Assembly (NCBI GenBank): GCA_002298125.1
Contig: DBMJ01000005.1
Location: 1,955 to 65,954, forward strand
Length of the DNA: 64,000 nt
Direction: 5' to 3'
Source of the DNA: Clostridium sp. UBA701
GTDB lineage: Bacteria > Bacillota > Clostridia > Clostridiales > Clostridiaceae
Shown here: positions 8,984-18,101 of the stretch, one piece after another
Layout of the letters: each line of letters begins with the position of its first letter
How positions within the stretch are numbered: position 1 is the first letter of the stretch
Program-made: the position numbers and the translations under genes
Notes under the pieces: model-generated
What the model saw: the letters and a program-made list of their open reading frames with translations, nothing else
Database searches by the model: none
Told to the model about the DNA's origin: nothing

Positions 8984-9694
8984 ATGGAATACAATTTTAC
9001 AGATCCCTATGAAATAGCAAGGTTTATAAAGGAATCAAAAAAATCTACCCCTTTAAAGGTATATATAGACGGGGACTTAAAAGACTGCAGCTATGGAAAT
9101 ATAGAGGGCTATGGAAGTGGAAATTTCTACATACTCTTTGGAGAAAGCAGTGAGATTTCTTCTTTTATAATAGAACACAGAGACAGCATAAGAAAATTTA
9201 AAATAGAGCAGGATAGAAGAAACTCAGCTATTCCTCTTATTGACATGCTTAATGTAGATGCTCGTATAGAGCCAGGTGCTATAATCCGTGATAAGGTGGT
9301 TATTGGTAAGAATGCAGTTATTATGATGGGTGCTGTTGTAAACATTGGCGCAGAAATTGGTGAAGGAACCATGGTGGATATGAACGCCGTAGTTGGTGCT
9401 CGTGGAAAGCTTGGAAATAGAGTTCATCTAGGTGCTGGTGCTGTAGTAGCTGGTGTACTTGAACCACCAAGTAAGGAACCAGTTATTATCGAAGACGATG
9501 TTTTAATAGGTGCAAATGCAGTCATTTTAGAAGGAGTACATATAGGGAAGGGTTCAGTAGTTGCTGCTGGGGCAGTAGTAGTAGAGGATGTCCCTTCAGG
9601 TGTTGTGGTAGCAGGTACTCCTGCAAAAATAATAAAACATGTGGATGACAAGACAAAGGATAAGACAAAGCTCCTAGAAGACCTTAGGAAATAG
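8984..9694 (+). CDS. dapH: Tetrahydrodipicolinate N-acetyltransferase
   Basis: DapH acetylates tetrahydrodipicolinate using acetyl-CoA, committing DAP synthesis to the acetylase branch used by many Firmicutes. The 236-residue protein has an alpha/beta N-terminal domain (about 1-85). After it comes a left-handed beta-helix of hexapeptide repeats (about 90-215), with the family stretch [16 protein letters not shown] and [19 protein letters not shown]. The ATG has a strong ACAGGAGG site. It is monocistronic and ends at a GC-rich terminator. It completes a local asd-dapA-dapB-aminotransferase-dapH set; the deacetylase is not in the window. Confidence 0.95.
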   Translation: MEYNFTDPYEIARFIKESKKSTPLKVYIDGDLKDCSYGNIEGYGSGNFYILFGESSEISSFIIEHRDSIRKFKIEQDRRNSAIPLIDMLNVDARIEPGAIIRDKVVIGKNAVIMMGAVVNIGAEIGEGTMVDMNAVVGARGKLGNRVHLGAGAVVAGVLEPPSKEPVIIEDDVLIGANAVILEGVHIGKGSVVAAGAVVVEDVPSGVVVAGTPAKIIKHVDDKTKDKTKLLEDLRK

Positions 9695-9695
9695 T

Positions 9696-9728
9696 ATATC
9701 CCCGCAGAAAGCCTGCGGGGATATTTTA
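9696..9728. terminator. Terminator between dapH and oppA2
   Basis: A 12-bp stem (ATATCCCCGCAG and its complement, 5-base loop) is followed by TTTATT on the plus strand. It ends dapH and, being in a convergent gap, probably also the second opp operon. Confidence 0.88.
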
Positions 9729-9735
9729 TTGCTTA

Positions 9736-11391
9736 TTAGTGTTTTTCTACATAGGCCTTATCAAAGAAAACAAAGCCCAATGGAGATTTGTGAATGCCCT
9801 TTAGGTATGGCTTCATACATACAACGTTGGTGTAGAAGTATATTGGAATTACAGGCATATCCTTCATGAGTATATTCTCTGCATCATGAAGATACTTCAT
9901 TCTCTTTGCTGGGTCTGTTTCCTTCTTTGCAGCCATTACTTTTGCGTCATAATCTGGATTATTATAACCTGGATCATTGTTACCGCTCTTGGAATGTAAT
10001 AAGTCTATGAAGGTCATTGGATCTACATAATCTGCTATCCATCCAGCTCTTGCCAAGAGGTAATTTTTATCTGTCCTAGTCTTTTGGAATACCTTCCACT
10101 CTTCATTTTTAAGCTCTACTTGAATGTTAAGATTCTTTTTCCACATATCCTGTATAGCTACTGCAATGTTTTGGTGCCCTTCATTAGTATTATATAGATA
10201 TATAAGCTTAGGGAAGCCCTTTCCATCAGGATATCCAGCTTCGGCTAAAAGCCTCTTAGCCTCAGTTATATCTCCTTTAGGATTATAATAATCCTTATTT
10301 CTAAATTCCTTACCGCTCTTATCCTCTGGTATACCATTTGGTACAAAAGCTCCTGCTGGTATTTGTTCTCCCTTGGTTACATTATCTACTATAACCTTTC
10401 TGTCAATAGCAAGAGTTAACGCCTTTCTTACTCTCACATCAGAAAGTGCCTTTGCAACGTCAGCATCTAATTCCTTGGCTTTATCTGTGAGATTAAATTC
10501 TAGGTAGTATACTCCTAGATAGGGGTATATCTTTGCAGTTTTATCTGCTAATAAGCCAGGTATTTCTTGAGATGGCGGTGACTCAATAAAATCCATTTCA
10601 TTAGTTCTAAAGGCACTTAGTGCACTGGTAGCCTGATCAATCATTTTATAGTTTAAGGTTTCAAGTTTTACATTCTTAGCATTCCAATATTTATCATTCT
10701 TAACGAAGGTTAATACGTCCTTTGGTTTCCACTCCTTCATCTTAAATGGTCCGTTACAAATATAAGATTCAGGCTTTGTAGACCATGCCTTTGGATCCTT
10801 TTCAACTACATCCTTCCTTACTGGGAAATATGTTGGAAAGGCCATTAGAGAAAGAAAATAAGCTGTTGGGTACTCTAGAGTAACTTCTAGGGTATAGTCA
10901 TCCTTTGCCTTAACACCAACTGCATCAGCAGTAGCTTGTTTCCCATTGTAGGCTTCACCATTCTTAAGGTAGAACAGCTGATAAGCATACTCTGCTCCTG
11001 TATCTGGATTTAAAGCTCTTTTCCAGGCGAATTCAAAATCTTGAGCTTTAACAGGCTGCCCATCAGACCAGGTTGCTTCCTTTCTCAAATTGAAGGTATA
11101 GTTAAGCCCATCCTGAGAAACCTTCCAGTCCTTTGCTACTCCAGGTATAGGATTTTCCTTGTCATCTAGTCTTGCCAATCCTTCAAAGGCGTTTGAAATA
11201 ACAGTAGCTCCATCTACAGCATCATTTAATGCTGGATCTATAGTCTTAGGTTCAGCACCAAGATTGTAGGTTATTACCTGAGCTACGCCATCAGTATTTG
11301 GTGTTTTACTACTACAGCCAGAAAAGGCTGAAGCAGTCATGGCCAGTGTAAGAAGGATCAATGAAAATTTGGATATTCTTTTCCTTAACAT
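9736..11391 (-). CDS. oppA: Second oligopeptide-binding lipoprotein OppA
   Basis: This 551-residue family 5 solute-binding lipoprotein is the receptor of the second peptide importer. The signal peptide ends in lipobox FSGC (Cys about 26). Typical segments are LGAEPKTIDPALND (about 45-58), YTFNLRKEATWSDGQPVKAQDFEFAWKR split over residues 98-125, and YICNGPFKMKEW near 210. The ATG follows an AAAGGGGGAAA site. Unlike the first operon, oppA here is the last gene, after oppF, with a short hairpin in the 50-base gap. It is related to, but clearly different from, the protein at 1968-3638. Confidence 0.93.
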   Translation of the reverse strand: MLRKRISKFSLILLTLAMTASAFSGCSSKTPNTDGVAQVITYNLGAEPKTIDPALNDAVDGATVISNAFEGLARLDDKENPIPGVAKDWKVSQDGLNYTFNLRKEATWSDGQPVKAQDFEFAWKRALNPDTGAEYAYQLFYLKNGEAYNGKQATADAVGVKAKDDYTLEVTLEYPTAYFLSLMAFPTYFPVRKDVVEKDPKAWSTKPESYICNGPFKMKEWKPKDVLTFVKNDKYWNAKNVKLETLNYKMIDQATSALSAFRTNEMDFIESPPSQEIPGLLADKTAKIYPYLGVYYLEFNLTDKAKELDADVAKALSDVRVRKALTLAIDRKVIVDNVTKGEQIPAGAFVPNGIPEDKSGKEFRNKDYYNPKGDITEAKRLLAEAGYPDGKGFPKLIYLYNTNEGHQNIAVAIQDMWKKNLNIQVELKNEEWKVFQKTRTDKNYLLARAGWIADYVDPMTFIDLLHSKSGNNDPGYNNPDYDAKVMAAKKETDPAKRMKYLHDAENILMKDMPVIPIYFYTNVVCMKPYLKGIHKSPLGFVFFDKAYVEKH

Positions 11392-11414
11392 ACTTTTCCC
11401 CCTTTAAAATTTTC

Positions 11415-11440
11415 TCCTAAAAGCAGGATACTTTTAAGGA
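11415..11440 (-). promoter_or_regulatory. Hairpin between oppF and oppA2
   Basis: TCCTTAAAAG pairs with CTTTTAGGA across an 8-base loop with one bulge, between the oppF stop and the oppA2 ribosome binding site. No clear T-run follows. It could separate message segments so that the binding protein is made in excess, but this is inference. Confidence 0.35.
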
Positions 11441-11441
11441 G

Positions 11442-12428
11442 TTATTCACCATATATATGACAGGCTAGGAGATGCCCATCTCCTATATCCTTTAGTTGTG
11501 GCTCTTCAACTCCACATATTTCCTTAGCATATTTGCACCTTCCTCTAAATCTACAGCCTGGAGGTGGATTAATAGGAGAGGGTATTTCTCCCTCCAATAT
11601 TATCCTTTTCTTTTCTGCAGAGAGGTCTGGATCTGGTATAGGTATTGAAGACAAAAGAGCCTGGGTGTATGGGTGTAGTGGTCGACTGTATAGCTCATTG
11701 CTCTCTGCAAGCTCCATCATCTTTCCCAAATACATTACACCTACACGATTTGATATGTGTTTTACCATAGACAGGTCATGAGCTATAAACAAAAATGTCA
11801 ATCCAAAGTCCTTTTGCAAATCCTCCAGCATATTTACTACCTGTGCCTGAATGGATACATCTAGTGCCGAAATAGGTTCATCGCAAATGATGAATTCTGG
11901 CTGTACAGCAAGTGCTCGTGCAATTCCTATTCTCTGCCTTTGTCCTCCAGAGAATTCGTGAGGGTATCTATTAATGTGTTCATTATTAAGACCAACTCTG
12001 TTTAATAGATATTGAATTCTCTCCTTACGTGGATTTCCTCTCAATAACCCGTGTACATCTATTGATTCACCAATTATATCTCCCACAGTCATTCGTGGGT
12101 TTAGGGAGGCATAGGGATCCTGAAATATCATCTGAATCTTTCTCCTATAGGGAAGCATTTGCTTATTGCTAAAACCTGCTATGTCTACTCCCTCATAGAT
12201 TATTTCACCCTCTGTAGGCTGATAAAGCTTTACAATGGTTCTTCCAGTGGTTGTTTTTCCACAGCCTGATTCTCCAACAAGGCCCAGGGTCTCCCCCCTA
12301 TTTATGCTGAAAGAAATATCATCTACAGCAAGTACCTTCCTCTTACTCTTTGTAAACATACCATTGCCTGCATTAAAATATTTCTTTAAATGTCTGATTT
12401 CTACAAGAGGTCTTTTCTCATTTTCCAC
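11442..12428 (-). CDS. oppF: Oligopeptide ABC transporter ATP-binding protein OppF
   Basis: OppF is one of two ATPases that power the importer from the cytoplasmic face. The 328 residues show Walker [10 protein letters not shown] (52-60), the Q-loop [10 protein letters not shown] (about 101-110), the signature SGGQRQR (about 159-165) and Walker [13 protein letters not shown]. The C-terminal oligopeptide/dipeptide extension has four cysteines (CRFRGRC, EICG and LLACH) in the pattern linked to an iron-sulfur cluster in related transporters. The start is GTG with GGAGGA 6 bases upstream. It begins 2 bases after the oppD stop, so the two ATPases are translationally coupled. Confidence 0.94.
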   Translation of the reverse strand: MENEKRPLVEIRHLKKYFNAGNGMFTKSKRKVLAVDDISFSINRGETLGLVGESGCGKTTTGRTIVKLYQPTEGEIIYEGVDIAGFSNKQMLPYRRKIQMIFQDPYASLNPRMTVGDIIGESIDVHGLLRGNPRKERIQYLLNRVGLNNEHINRYPHEFSGGQRQRIGIARALAVQPEFIICDEPISALDVSIQAQVVNMLEDLQKDFGLTFLFIAHDLSMVKHISNRVGVMYLGKMMELAESNELYSRPLHPYTQALLSSIPIPDPDLSAEKKRIILEGEIPSPINPPPGCRFRGRCKYAKEICGVEEPQLKDIGDGHLLACHIYGE

Positions 12429-12430
12429 AG

Positions 12431-13438
12431 CTACTCCTCCTTACCTTTTATCATTTCAATGTGAGGAGCATCTGGATGGTTTAGCCAACAAGCTGCTCTA
12501 TGCTCCACACCCATGTCAAAAAGAGGCGGCTGAAGGTCCATACACACCTTCATAGTGTACTCACACCGTGGTGCAAAGGGGCATCCTTTAGGTGGCTTTA
12601 AGAGATCAGGTGGCTGACCATTTATGGGTTTCAACCTCTTTTTTATCAGGTTTTTGGGATTTGGTATGCTTTTTAATAACCCCCAGGTATAAGGATGTCT
12701 TGCATTGTAAAATATATCCCTTTTGAAGCCCTCCTCTACTATAAGTCCACCGTACATCACCTTTATGCTGTCACATAGCTCTGCTACCACACCTAAATCA
12801 TGAGTTATCAAGATAATAGAGGTGTTAAGCTTATCCTTTAGCTCTACCATAAGCTCCAGTATCTGTGCTTGAATAGTAACATCTAGTGCGGTGGTGGGTT
12901 CATCTGCAATCAAAAGTTTTGGGTTGCAGCATATGGCCATAGCTATCATAACCCTCTGTCTCATTCCCCCTGAAAACTCATGAGGATACTGCTTCATCCT
13001 CTCCTTTGGCTCTGGTATACCTACCAAGGAGAGATAATGGATAGCCCTTTCTCTTGCCTGAGATCTATTTAAGCTCTTATGTTTTATAAGAGGCTCCATT
13101 AGTTGGTTTCCAATAGTGAATACAGGATTTAAGGAGGTCATAGGATCTTGAAATATCATTCCAATATCATTACCTCTAATCCACTGCATATCCTTTTCTG
13201 AGAGCTTGCTTAGATCTCTTCCTTCAAATATAATATCCCCTTCAATAATTTTGCCGTTATCAGGCAGCAGTCTCATCAGAGACATCATGGTAACGCTTTT
13301 ACCGCTTCCTGACTCCCCAACAATACCAAGAGCCTCTCCTTTATTCATGTTGAAGGAAAGCCCTCTTACAGCCATTACCTCCCCTGCTTGAGTATAAAAT
13401 GAGGTTTTCATATTATTTATTTCCAGTAACTTATCCAT
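12431..13438 (-). CDS. oppD: Oligopeptide ABC transporter ATP-binding protein OppD
   Basis: This is the partner ATPase of OppF, 335 residues. It shows Walker [10 protein letters not shown] (about 40-48), the Q-loop [10 protein letters not shown] (about 95-104), the signature SGGMRQR (about 154-160) and Walker [13 protein letters not shown]. The C-terminal extension again carries the cysteine pattern (CPFAPRC, KVCM and AACW). The ATG follows TAGGAGGGTAAT. It lies 9 bases after oppC and directly before oppF in a five-gene operon oppB-oppC-oppD-oppF-oppA. Confidence 0.94.
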   Translation of the reverse strand: MDKLLEINNMKTSFYTQAGEVMAVRGLSFNMNKGEALGIVGESGSGKSVTMMSLMRLLPDNGKIIEGDIIFEGRDLSKLSEKDMQWIRGNDIGMIFQDPMTSLNPVFTIGNQLMEPLIKHKSLNRSQARERAIHYLSLVGIPEPKERMKQYPHEFSGGMRQRVMIAMAICCNPKLLIADEPTTALDVTIQAQILELMVELKDKLNTSIILITHDLGVVAELCDSIKVMYGGLIVEEGFKRDIFYNARHPYTWGLLKSIPNPKNLIKKRLKPINGQPPDLLKPPKGCPFAPRCEYTMKVCMDLQPPLFDMGVEHRAACWLNHPDAPHIEMIKGKEE

Positions 13439-13447
13439 ATTACCCTC

Positions 13448-14362
13448 CTACTTTCTCATTTTGGGATCAAGTGCATCTCTTAGTCCGTCACCCAAAAAAT
13501 TGAAGGCCAGTATAGTTAAACATATTGCTAAGGCTGGAAAAAGTAGTTGGTAGGGATATACTCTATAGCCTTGCATAGCCTCAGAGGCTAAGGAACCCCA
13601 GGAAGCCTTGGGTGCAGATATTCCAAGTCCTATAAAGCTTAGGAAGGCCTCAGAAAATATGGCACTTGGTATAGAGAGAGTTAAAGTGACAATAATAGAG
13701 CCCATGCAATTTGGAATAAGATGCCTTAACAAGATTCTCCTGCTCTTTGCTCCAGATACCTTTGCAGCTAAAACAAACTCCTGCTCCTTAAGCTGTATTA
13801 TCTCCCCTCTTACAATTCTCGCCATACCTACCCAGTAAGATATTGCAAGGGCAATGATTATGGTCTTTAGCCCTGGCTCAAAAATAACCATTAAAAGTAT
13901 AACGTATATCATCATGGGAATAGAATATATTACTTCTATTATCCTCATCATTAAATTGTCAACAAATCCACCTGCATAGCCTGAAATACCACCATATAAC
14001 ACTCCAATTAACATATTTAGTGCACTTGCAGCATAACCAACTATAAGAGAAACTCGCCCTCCATATAAAACTCTTACAAATATATCTCTTCCAAATTGAT
14101 CTGTACCAAACCAATGAACACTGCTTGGGCCCTTATTGGCTATGCTAAAGTCGTTGCTGGAGTAATCAAAGGGTGATAGGTAGGGTCCTATAAATGCTAG
14201 TAAGGTTATTAAAATGACGAATATAAAGCCCACCATGGCAAGCTTGTTCTGCCTAAGCCTTCTCCAGGCATCCTGCCAATAAGTAACACTTGGTCTCACA
14301 ATTTCATTTATATTCTTCTCCTCTGAAGGTATCAAATCAAACATTTCATCATTATATTCCAT
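13448..14362 (-). CDS. oppC: Oligopeptide ABC transporter permease OppC (second operon)
   Basis: This 304-residue permease is a close paralogue of the protein at 30-947. Both share the YWQDAWRRLRQNKLA segment before helix 1, HWFGTDQFGRDIF after it, and the DALDPKMRK end. The EAA loop is near residues 193-219 (EQEFVLAAKVSGAKSRR). The acidic N-terminal tail (MEYNDEMFDLIPSEEKN) is cytoplasmic. The start has an AGGAGGGG site. It lies 10 bases after oppB in the operon. The shared N-terminal motif suggests that the two opp systems arose from a common duplication or from the same clostridial subfamily. Confidence 0.93.
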   Translation of the reverse strand: MEYNDEMFDLIPSEEKNINEIVRPSVTYWQDAWRRLRQNKLAMVGFIFVILITLLAFIGPYLSPFDYSSNDFSIANKGPSSVHWFGTDQFGRDIFVRVLYGGRVSLIVGYAASALNMLIGVLYGGISGYAGGFVDNLMMRIIEVIYSIPMMIYVILLMVIFEPGLKTIIIALAISYWVGMARIVRGEIIQLKEQEFVLAAKVSGAKSRRILLRHLIPNCMGSIIVTLTLSIPSAIFSEAFLSFIGLGISAPKASWGSLASEAMQGYRVYPYQLLFPALAICLTILAFNFLGDGLRDALDPKMRK

Positions 14363-14372
14363 AGCGCCCCTC

Positions 14373-15293
14373 CTAAGCTTCCAGCTGAATTCGTGGATCT
14401 ATAATCACATAAAGTATGTCTACCACAAGGTTGCAAAGAATTAAAAATGCGCTGTAAAACACAGTAACCCCCAAAATAACTGTATAGTCACGATTGTATA
14501 TACAGGTTACAAACTCTCTTCCAAGCCCTGGGATACCAAATATGGATTCTACCACAAAGCTTCCGGTTAATACCCCTGCTATCAATGGGCCAAGATAGGT
14601 AATTATCGGTATTAAACAGTTCCTCAGTGCATGCTTGTAAATTACTACGTTTCTTGAAAGTCCCTTAGCAGTAGCCGTTCTGATATAGTCCTGTCTTATA
14701 ACGTCTAAAAGTCTTGAACGAGTTAGTCTTGCTATAAAAGCCATGGAGTAACCAGCCAAAGCTATAGCTGGCAATATATAGTATCTAGGCCCATCAAAGC
14801 CTATGGAAGGAAGCCAACCCAGCTTTACTGCAAACAATAATACCAAAAGAGTAGCAAGTACAAAACTTGGAATAGTCACCCCAAGGGTTGCAATAATCAT
14901 ACACAGGTTATCCTGCCACTTTCCTTGGTGTAGAGCTGCTGAAACCCCCATGTATATTCCCAGTAAAAGTGTTATAACCACAGCAACAGTTCCAAGCTTT
15001 GCAGAAGCACCGAAGGAATACCCTATAATATCATTTACTGTTCTTCCCTCGTATTTTATTGAGGGACCCAAATCACCTTTTAACAGATTTCCCATATAGA
15101 TTTCGTACTGCTTATAAAGAGGTTTGTTAAGACCAAACTTCTCCTCCAGATTTGCCTTTATTTGAGGAGGAAGGACTTTTTCACCGTCAAAAGGACCCCC
15201 TGGTATCTTAAACATAAGAATAAAGGTTATGGTTATAACAGCCCATAGGGTAATAATACTGGCTAGAAGTCTTTTAATAATGTATTTAAACAA
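14373..15293 (-). CDS. oppB: Oligopeptide ABC transporter permease OppB (second operon)
   Basis: This is the first gene of the second opp operon, 306 residues with six predicted helices. Family segments include ITFILMFKIPGGPF after helix 1, the EAA loop RQDYIRTATAKGLSRN (about 199-214), and ESIFGIPGLGREF. The start is TTG at 15293 with GGGAGGT about 7 bases upstream; there is no nearby ATG with a better site. The promoter should lie in 15294-15410, but no clear -35/-10 pair was recognised there. Confidence 0.93.
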   Translation of the reverse strand: MFKYIIKRLLASIITLWAVITITFILMFKIPGGPFDGEKVLPPQIKANLEEKFGLNKPLYKQYEIYMGNLLKGDLGPSIKYEGRTVNDIIGYSFGASAKLGTVAVVITLLLGIYMGVSAALHQGKWQDNLCMIIATLGVTIPSFVLATLLVLLFAVKLGWLPSIGFDGPRYYILPAIALAGYSMAFIARLTRSRLLDVIRQDYIRTATAKGLSRNVVIYKHALRNCLIPIITYLGPLIAGVLTGSFVVESIFGIPGLGREFVTCIYNRDYTVILGVTVFYSAFLILCNLVVDILYVIIDPRIQLEA

Positions 15294-15410
15294 ATTCTGT
15301 ACCTCCCTTTTATATAGTCTAGAAACCTAACTTCTCCGCGGCTCATTTCTATAACTTATATTCCTAAATATATTCCCATCAAAAGATTTTCATGCTAATA
15401 AATATAAAAC

Positions 15411-15441
15411 AAAAAGCAGCGCCTAAAAAAGCACTGCTTTA
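15411..15441 (-). terminator. Terminator of the SSB-like gene
   Basis: On the minus strand AAAGCAGTGC pairs with GCGCTGCTTT (one G-U pair) around a T-rich loop, followed by TTTTTGTTTT. It lies just downstream of the SSB-like stop and upstream of the second opp operon. Confidence 0.75.
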
Positions 15442-15458
15442 CTATATTTAACTATTAT

Positions 15459-16115
15459 CTACTCTGCTTCCTCAATAAGAGTACTTACAGTAGAGTCCTT
15501 GTTGACTTTTTCCATCTTTGAAATGGATACCTCATAGGCAATCTTTCTTATAACATCAGAATCTGAAACCTTTTTCTGATATTCCCTGCTCTGCAATCTT
15601 CCCCAAACTCTTATATTGTCTCCTACCTGAAGGCTCTGACAAAATCTTGAATTTCTCCCCCAAGCTATAGTAGGTATGTAGTCTGATTTGTTGTAGGCAC
15701 GGTTTACTGCCAATAATATATCTGCAATTTCTCTTCCAAAGGGTGTAGTTCTATATACAGGTTGTTTGCAGATAAAGCCATCTAAGTATATCTGGTTAGG
15801 ATTCTTGCTTCTCTCTAAGCAAGGCTCTACATTTCGAGCAAATACTGTTAGTATTAATCGATTTGATCCTTCTACAAACTTATTGTAGGAGCGAAGCTGT
15901 CCCTCTACTATAACCTGACTGCCTATCTTGATATCTAATCCCCCTAATAACCTTTCAGATACAGTAATATTTAGTACATCCTTTGAATCGCTTAGTCTCG
16001 GTACCTCTAAGTAAAAGCTGTAAAAACCTTCACCATACATCTCGTGACTAAACTCCATTTCAGACCTTACTTCCCCCTCTAGATAAATCTTGTTGTTTAA
16101 CATTAAATTATCCAT
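15459..16115 (-). CDS. SSB-like protein with two OB folds
   Basis: This protein of about 218 residues looks like two SSB-type OB-fold domains in tandem. The first (about 1-105) has KIYLEGEVRSEMEF and GSQVIVEGQLRSY. The second (about 115-205) has QIYLDGFICKQPVYRTTPFGRE and GDNIRVWGRLQSREYQ. The family is found in clostridia as a single-stranded DNA-binding protein, distinct from the replicative SSB, which has one OB fold and an acidic DDDIPF tip that is absent here. The open frame reaches a TTG at 16145, but GAGAGGGG just before the ATG at 16115 marks that start. The role is probably DNA repair or competence, by inference. Confidence 0.75.
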   Translation of the reverse strand: MDNLMLNNKIYLEGEVRSEMEFSHEMYGEGFYSFYLEVPRLSDSKDVLNITVSERLLGGLDIKIGSQVIVEGQLRSYNKFVEGSNRLILTVFARNVEPCLERSKNPNQIYLDGFICKQPVYRTTPFGREIADILLAVNRAYNKSDYIPTIAWGRNSRFCQSLQVGDNIRVWGRLQSREYQKKVSDSDVIRKIAYEVSISKMEKVNKDSTVSTLIEEAE

Positions 16116-16215
16116 AAATAACCCCTCTCTCCCTTGGTTTTTCAAATTTCTTATACAAAATATAAGTATTCACTCTTTGCTCAAAATATAACTGAAAAAT
16201 GCCTCAACATAAAAA

Positions 16216-16719
16216 TTATGACAGTGAAGCAAAGCTTTTTCTAATGGCATCTTCCTTGAGTCCTGATATTAAAGCTAAAGTAACGGAAACCATTACAGCA
16301 TACAGTTCCTCCTTTTCTGGAATATTTAAAATTACTGGGATTTCCTGTGGAGCAAGTATTGTACCCTGTTCAAGCTCTATAAATCTTTGAATACAATATA
16401 CTAAGCTATTGCCTTCCTCCATGCTTGATAAGGTTATGGTATTTTTGCTTCCAAATCCATAGGTTACTATAATGCCACTGTGATGAAGTATGCTTCCCTG
16501 TATATAATCCATGTTTAAAAGGCAGCATTCACTTGTTAGTTTTTGTGGATAACACTGTTCATATTTATTTATAACAAGATACTGGTATATCTTATCTTTA
16601 ACAGGTATCTCTTCACCAACAACCACCATGCGGAGCTTTAATACTTCGAGAAATTTTTTTAGATAGTGAATAAACAAAGAGCTTTTTACTTCCCCAATTA
16701 CGGTAACTTCTTTCACCAT
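16216..16719 (-). CDS. Hypothetical protein, 167 residues, unrecognised
   Basis: I do not recognise this protein. It begins MVKEVTVIGEVKSS at an ATG with a strong AGGAGGTGAA site (16721-16730), so the longer upstream frame is not coding. Residues 1-80 alternate strands and helices with several valine-rich strands. A middle stretch reads GIIVTYGFGSKNTITLSS, and the C-terminal helix AVMVSVTLALISGLKEDAIRKSF recalls a helix of Mur-ligase-like proteins. There is no signal peptide or membrane segment. It lies about 100 bases before the SSB-like gene on the same strand and may share its transcript. A Mur-ligase relationship is only a weak impression. Confidence 0.65.
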   Translation of the reverse strand: MVKEVTVIGEVKSSLFIHYLKKFLEVLKLRMVVVGEEIPVKDKIYQYLVINKYEQCYPQKLTSECCLLNMDYIQGSILHHSGIIVTYGFGSKNTITLSSMEEGNSLVYCIQRFIELEQGTILAPQEIPVILNIPEKEELYAVMVSVTLALISGLKEDAIRKSFASLS

Positions 16720-16899
16720 TTCACCTCCTGCTCCTCCTTTTAGTTTATTTTGAGCAGGATGCACCTTTTTATTCCTCCTGAAGAAAGATACAGTAATTAT
16801 TAACAATACTAAATTTTGGTTTGTTGTATTTCCATTATAATACAATTTTTATGGTACTTTCAATATATATTCAAAATATTTTTAATAAATTGTAAATAT

Positions 16900-17673
16900 T
16901 TAAGACTTGCCTGTGGTTTTAGCACATTGTTTACCCTCTGAATCAATATAATAGTTATCTTTGTATATTAAGTCAGAGGTTTTTACAAAGCTATAGCCCT
17001 GAGCCTTTAAATACTCTATTATTCTAGGCAAGGTCTCTGGAGTGTATTTAGCATCGTTGTGAAATAGCAGTATAGAGCCTGGCTTAACCTTTTTAATTAC
17101 TCTGTTGTATTCAATATCTGCACCATTTCCCTTCCAATCTATGCTGTCCACATCCCACTGAATACAGTAGTGATTGGTACTCTCTACAGTTTCTATCACT
17201 GCATTATTATAGGCACCTGATGGACACCTGAAAAGAATAGTGCCTTCTCCTGTAAGCTCCCTTATCTTAGCATCTGTTATGGCAATTTCTTGTACCATTC
17301 TATCCCTTGAAATAGTAGTCATGTCTGGGTGTTTTGTAGAATGGTTTCCTATCTCATGGCCCCTCTTTTTAAGCTCTTTTACCTTTTCTGGATAGTCATC
17401 CACCCAGCCTCCTACTAAAAAGAAGGTAGCCTTTATCTGATACTTGTCCAAAATGTCTAGTATTTTATCTGTTTTATCATCTCCCCAGCTGGCATCAAAG
17501 GTTAGCGATACCTTTTTCTCCTTTGTATCCACACAATATATGGGAAGCTTTCTGTCTGTCTTTAAAAATACCCCTGTTTTACTATAATTTATAAAGGTAG
17601 ATATGATTATTGCTGTAAGAAGTAAAGCCAAGGCAGCCATATTTCTTTGTTTGAAAAATATACTTTTTTTCAT
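16900..17673 (-). CDS. Polysaccharide deacetylase, PdaB-like (CE4)
   Basis: This 257-residue NodB-domain protein is exported or membrane-anchored, with one N-terminal hydrophobic helix (about 12-30). Motif 1 is LTFDASWGDD (57-66), the variant with Asp60-Ala61 and a later acidic pair that is typical of sporulation PdaB-type deacetylases, rather than TFDDG. Motif 2 is HSTKHP (His111, His115), motif 3 is RCPSGAYN, and the C-terminal LLFHND supplies the last histidine. Such enzymes act on spore cortex or wall glycans. The ATG follows a CAGGAGGATAT site. It is divergent from a small acid-soluble spore protein gene, which fits a sporulation role. Confidence 0.88.
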   Translation of the reverse strand: MKKSIFFKQRNMAALALLLTAIIISTFINYSKTGVFLKTDRKLPIYCVDTKEKKVSLTFDASWGDDKTDKILDILDKYQIKATFFLVGGWVDDYPEKVKELKKRGHEIGNHSTKHPDMTTISRDRMVQEIAITDAKIRELTGEGTILFRCPSGAYNNAVIETVESTNHYCIQWDVDSIDWKGNGADIEYNRVIKKVKPGSILLFHNDAKYTPETLPRIIEYLKAQGYSFVKTSDLIYKDNYYIDSEGKQCAKTTGKS

Positions 17674-17787
17674 ATATCCTCCTGATAATTTTTCTTCTAT
17701 AATTTTATATATGGTGCTTTATGATAAATATAACTATGAAAGCTAAATTATTAGGATAACTTATCCACCTCTTCCTTCAATACCTCA

Positions 17788-17816
17788 GTATAAATGCATC
17801 TTGCCAGAACACACTA
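17788..17816 (+). promoter_or_regulatory. Sigma-G-like promoter of the SASP gene
   Basis: GTATA (17788-17792) matches the sigma-G -35 pattern GHATR. After a 17-base spacer, CACACTA (17810-17816) differs by one base from a good sigma-G -10 (CATACTA). It lies about 35 bases before the SASP start. SASP genes are normally sigma-G controlled in the forespore, which supports this weak sequence match. Confidence 0.45.
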
Positions 17817-17849
17817 ATAATACAAATTACATATGAAGGAGGGGTATAA

Positions 17850-18086
17850 ATGGCATTAGGCCAAAACGGCAGCAGAAGAACTCAACTGGTTCCTGAAGTT
17901 CATAAGATTTTAGACGATATGAAATATGAAATTGCTGAGGATTTAAACTTAGGAGTTCATCAGGGTTCTGAAGATTATTGGGGAGATGTTACTTCTAAAA
18001 ACTGTGGTAACGTAGGAGGCCAAATGGTTAAGAGATTAATAAGCATGGCTGAAAAATCTCTAGTAAATGGTACTGAAGAAAAATAA
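17850..18086 (+). CDS. Alpha/beta-type small acid-soluble spore protein
   Basis: This 78-residue protein belongs to the alpha/beta SASP family, which coats and protects spore DNA and is cleaved by the GPR protease at germination. The first conserved helix carries YEIAEDLNLG (26-35), the EIA GPR-site region; the second carries GGQMVKRLISMAE (56-68). It is longer at its ends and more acidic after the GPR site than the classic proteins, and has a cysteine (NCG, 51-53), which is unusual, so it may be a minor variant. The ATG has GAAGGAGGGG upstream. It stands alone and ends at a terminator. Confidence 0.93.
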   Translation: MALGQNGSRRTQLVPEVHKILDDMKYEIAEDLNLGVHQGSEDYWGDVTSKNCGNVGGQMVKRLISMAEKSLVNGTEEK

Positions 18087-18101
18087 ACATATAAATCTGA
18101 A

